Below are positions 5,685 to 7,116 of a stretch of 7,116 bases of DNA, piece after piece. This stretch comes from Bacteroidota bacterium (lineage in GTDB: Bacteria > Bacteroidota > Bacteroidia > Bacteroidales > Prolixibacteraceae), in NCBI GenBank assembly GCA_023488865.1, contig JAMDDG010000141.1, positions 1-7,116 of the forward strand, in the 5' to 3' direction. The position numbers and the translations under genes are program-made. The notes beneath the pieces are model-generated. The model was given only the letters and a program-made list of their open reading frames with translations, made no database searches and was not told where the DNA came from. Positions within the stretch are counted from its first letter, which is position 1; the number at the start of each line of letters is the position of its first letter.

Positions 5685-6935
5685 ATGGCTACTTCAAAAA
5701 CAGATATATTAGTCTATGCACATTGGGCAGGAATGAAAGAACCAAAACGCATTGGTATATTGAGCGCCCAACAATCCAAAGGGAAAAAGGCTTTTAGCTT
5801 TGAATATGGTCCCGACTGGATTCAATCAAAAGAGCAAATACTTTTAGATCCTGATATTGCCTGGTATTCCGGTCAACAATATCCAAATGGGAAAGAAAAT
5901 TTTGGTTTGTTCTTAGATTCGATGCCTGATACCTGGGGCAGAAAGTTGATGAGAAGAAGGGCAGCACAAAAAGCCAAAGAGGAAGGAAAACCTACACCGA
6001 CCTTGTATGATATAGACTATTTGCTGGGCGTATATGATGAATGCCGAATGGGCGCTTTGCGTTTTAAACTTGATGCTAACGGGCCATTTTTGGATGACAC
6101 TTCCAACACTCCCACTCCTCCGCTGAGCAGCATAAGAGAACTGCAATATGCAGCCGAAATATTAGAGTCAAACGAAGATAGTGAAGCTGTAAAGAAATGG
6201 TTGGCTATATTGATAGCTCCCGGTTCTTCATTGGGTGGCGCCAGGCCAAAAGCCAATGTTACAGATGAACGCGGAGATCTTTGGATAGCAAAATTTCCAT
6301 CCAAAAGCGACACGAATGACAAAGCAGCATGGGAGCATCTGGCCTATCAATTGGCTTTAAAAGCCAGGATTCAAATGGCGGAATCAAGGATAGAAAGGAT
6401 AACCGGGAAGTACCACACTTTTCTAACAAAGAGATTTGACAGACAGAACGGAGAAAGGATACATTTTACCAGTGCAATGACAATGACAGGGCATAACGAA
6501 GATACGATCGAGGAAAATCCGGCCAGTTATTTAGATATTGCTGAGTTTATTCAATTCGCCGGTGCACAAAATACCAAAGACCTTCACCAATTATGGCGAA
6601 GGATGGTGTTTAATATTGCCATCTCCAATACGGATGACCATTTAAGAAATCACGGTTTTATTTTAACGAAGGAAGGTTGGATACTTTCTCCGGCGTTTGA
6701 TATAAATCCCTCAATTGATAAAAACGGTCTGGCTTTAAATATTGATATGGATAACAATACCCTGGATTTTGAGCTGGCTAAAAGCGTCGGTGAATATTTC
6801 CAATTATCCGGATCAGCTATGGATGCCATAATTCACGAGGTGAAAACTGCTGTATGTAATTGGAGGGATGTTGCCATGAAGATCGGCATTTCAAGGACAG
6901 AACAGGAAATAATGGCTTCTGCTTTCAAATATTAA
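5685..6935 (+). CDS. hipA: HipA-family serine/threonine kinase toxin
   Basis: HipA toxins are kinases. The E. coli enzyme phosphorylates glutamyl-tRNA synthetase, halts translation and promotes persistence. The target of this homologue is unknown. The 416-residue product is the long form (E. coli, 440). The N-terminal subdomain covers about 1-130 and includes NFGLFLDSMPDTWGRKLMRR (72-91), typical of the family. The kinase core follows. The loop PGSSLGGARPKA (179-190) contains Ser182, which aligns with the regulatory autophosphorylation site Ser150 of E. coli HipA. Lys203 in LWIAKFPS probably contacts ATP. SNTDDHLRNHGF (314-325) holds catalytic Asp317 and metal-binding Asn322. PAFDINPS (336-343) holds the metal-binding Asp339. 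All key residues are present, so it should be active. It forms an operon with hipB and ends six bases before the duplicated tRNA segment. Confidence 0.93.
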   Translation: MATSKTDILVYAHWAGMKEPKRIGILSAQQSKGKKAFSFEYGPDWIQSKEQILLDPDIAWYSGQQYPNGKENFGLFLDSMPDTWGRKLMRRRAAQKAKEEGKPTPTLYDIDYLLGVYDECRMGALRFKLDANGPFLDDTSNTPTPPLSSIRELQYAAEILESNEDSEAVKKWLAILIAPGSSLGGARPKANVTDERGDLWIAKFPSKSDTNDKAAWEHLAYQLALKARIQMAESRIERITGKYHTFLTKRFDRQNGERIHFTSAMTMTGHNEDTIEENPASYLDIAEFIQFAGAQNTKDLHQLWRRMVFNIAISNTDDHLRNHGFILTKEGWILSPAFDINPSIDKNGLALNIDMDNNTLDFELAKSVGEYFQLSGSAMDAIIHEVKTAVCNWRDVAMKIGISRTEQEIMASAFKY

Positions 6936-6941
6936 CCGACC

Positions 6942-6992
6942 CGACTCCAACAGTTCCCACAGAAAGTCATCTTGAAAAAGGTGACCTTTTTT
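6942..6992 (+). repeat. distal direct repeat of the tRNA-Val 3' end (candidate attachment site)
   Basis: This is the second copy of 5215-5265, differing at two positions (A6965 for G, A6975 for C). Its first 18 bases are the tRNA from the T-loop to the discriminator base. No D-arm or anticodon arm precedes it: upstream is the hipA stop. It is therefore not a tRNA gene but a displaced 3' fragment, as expected at the far end of a tRNA-targeted insertion. Confidence 0.8.
6963..6992 (+). terminator. hipBA terminator derived from the tRNA terminator
   Basis: AAAGTCATC (6963-6971) faces GGTGACCTT (6980-6988). It is the same hairpin as after the tRNA, but the G-to-A change at 6965 creates one A-C mismatch in the stem. 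A T-run reaches 6992. It starts 28 bases after the hipA stop and is the only plausible terminator for the operon, so the duplicated tRNA tail appears to have been adopted for this use. Confidence 0.65.
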
Positions 6993-7116
6993 AACCCAAC
7001 TTGCAGCCCTACCTATACAAATAGAGAAAAATCAGGTAAAAATGCAGTTTTTTCGGGGTAAATGAGGAGATATTTTTCGTTGTTATCATGTAAGTAGCTG
7101 ATATTCAGACATGATT
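6993..7116. other. right-end spacer, nothing assigned
   Basis: This A+T-rich sequence follows the distal repeat. It includes short A- and T-runs (around 7036-7053) and TATTTTTC at 7070-7077, which falls one base short of a TAnnTTTG promoter box. I see no open frame, RNA gene or integrase start before the window ends. Confidence 0.4.

Larger units (their letters stand above)
5215..6992 (+). mobile_element. candidate mini-island: hipBA cassette bounded by duplicated tRNA-Val 3' ends
   Basis: The two 51-base direct repeats lie 1,727 bases apart (start to start) and enclose only the hipB/hipA operon with its promoter. The left copy is part of the intact tRNA gene. The right copy has only the tRNA 3' portion. 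This is what insertion at a tRNA 3' end leaves. The enclosed DNA looks more A+T-rich than the fumarase gene (judged by eye, not measured). No integrase, transposase or excisionase is present, so the unit is either a non-autonomous cassette, a decayed remnant of a larger element, or the product of a tandem tRNA duplication followed by loss. Confidence 0.55.

Noticed and set aside
6942..6959. A second tRNA gene near the right end.
   Set aside because: Only the T-loop to discriminator portion is present. The hipA stop and coding sequence precede it, so no cloverleaf can form.

Overview
The window looks like chromosomal DNA from a member of the Bacteroidota. No finer placement is attempted. Three things support this: promoter boxes of the TAnnTTTG type (TATCTTTG at 3385 and 5119, TATTTTTG at 5355) with TTTG/TTG about 18-20 bases upstream; weak or absent Shine-Dalgarno sequences before start codons; and intergenic repeat families (the CCCTTCGACAAGCTCAGGG element, AAACATTTC nonamers and CACAAAG-type palindromes) that I associate with this phylum. 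Identifications rest on reading motifs, not on database searches.

Left part (1-2940). The window opens inside a PhzF-family gene that has lost its middle third to half in frame: the N-terminal and C-terminal motifs are joined at a shared Ser-Ala-His. Its 3' end runs into two copies of a REP-like repeat mixed with a 9-bp tandem repeat. A secreted sialate O-acetylesterase-type SGNH hydrolase follows (441-1910). It converges on a gene for endonuclease IV (nfo, minus strand, 1957-2799), and a hairpin lies between the two stops. Upstream of nfo is a palindromic intergenic repeat.

Middle part (2941-5157). A remnant keeping only the C-terminal half of an NAD(P)-binding oxidoreductase (3053-3379) lies immediately before a clear promoter and the class I [4Fe-4S] fumarate hydratase gene (3431-5038), an enzyme of the TCA cycle or reductive succinate pathway. 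A strong hairpin terminator ends it, and the right arm of that hairpin contains the upstream promoter box of the next transcript.

Right part (5158-7116). An intact tRNA-Val(UAC) gene with its own terminator is followed by a two-gene HipB/HipA-type toxin-antitoxin operon (5386-6935). Six bases after the hipA stop, the last 18 bases of the tRNA and its terminator reappear as a direct repeat (5215-5265 and 6942-6992, 49 of 51 bases identical by eye). The toxin-antitoxin operon therefore sits in a 1,727-bp unit bounded by what look like attL and attR of a tRNA-targeted insertion. There is no integrase inside, and the unit appears more A+T-rich than the fumarase gene. This minimal tRNA-bounded hipBA cassette, whose terminator appears to be the duplicated tRNA terminator, is the most interesting structure here.

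The housekeeping genes (nfo, fumarase, tRNA) share no pathway. The only genes that clearly work together are hipB and hipA.
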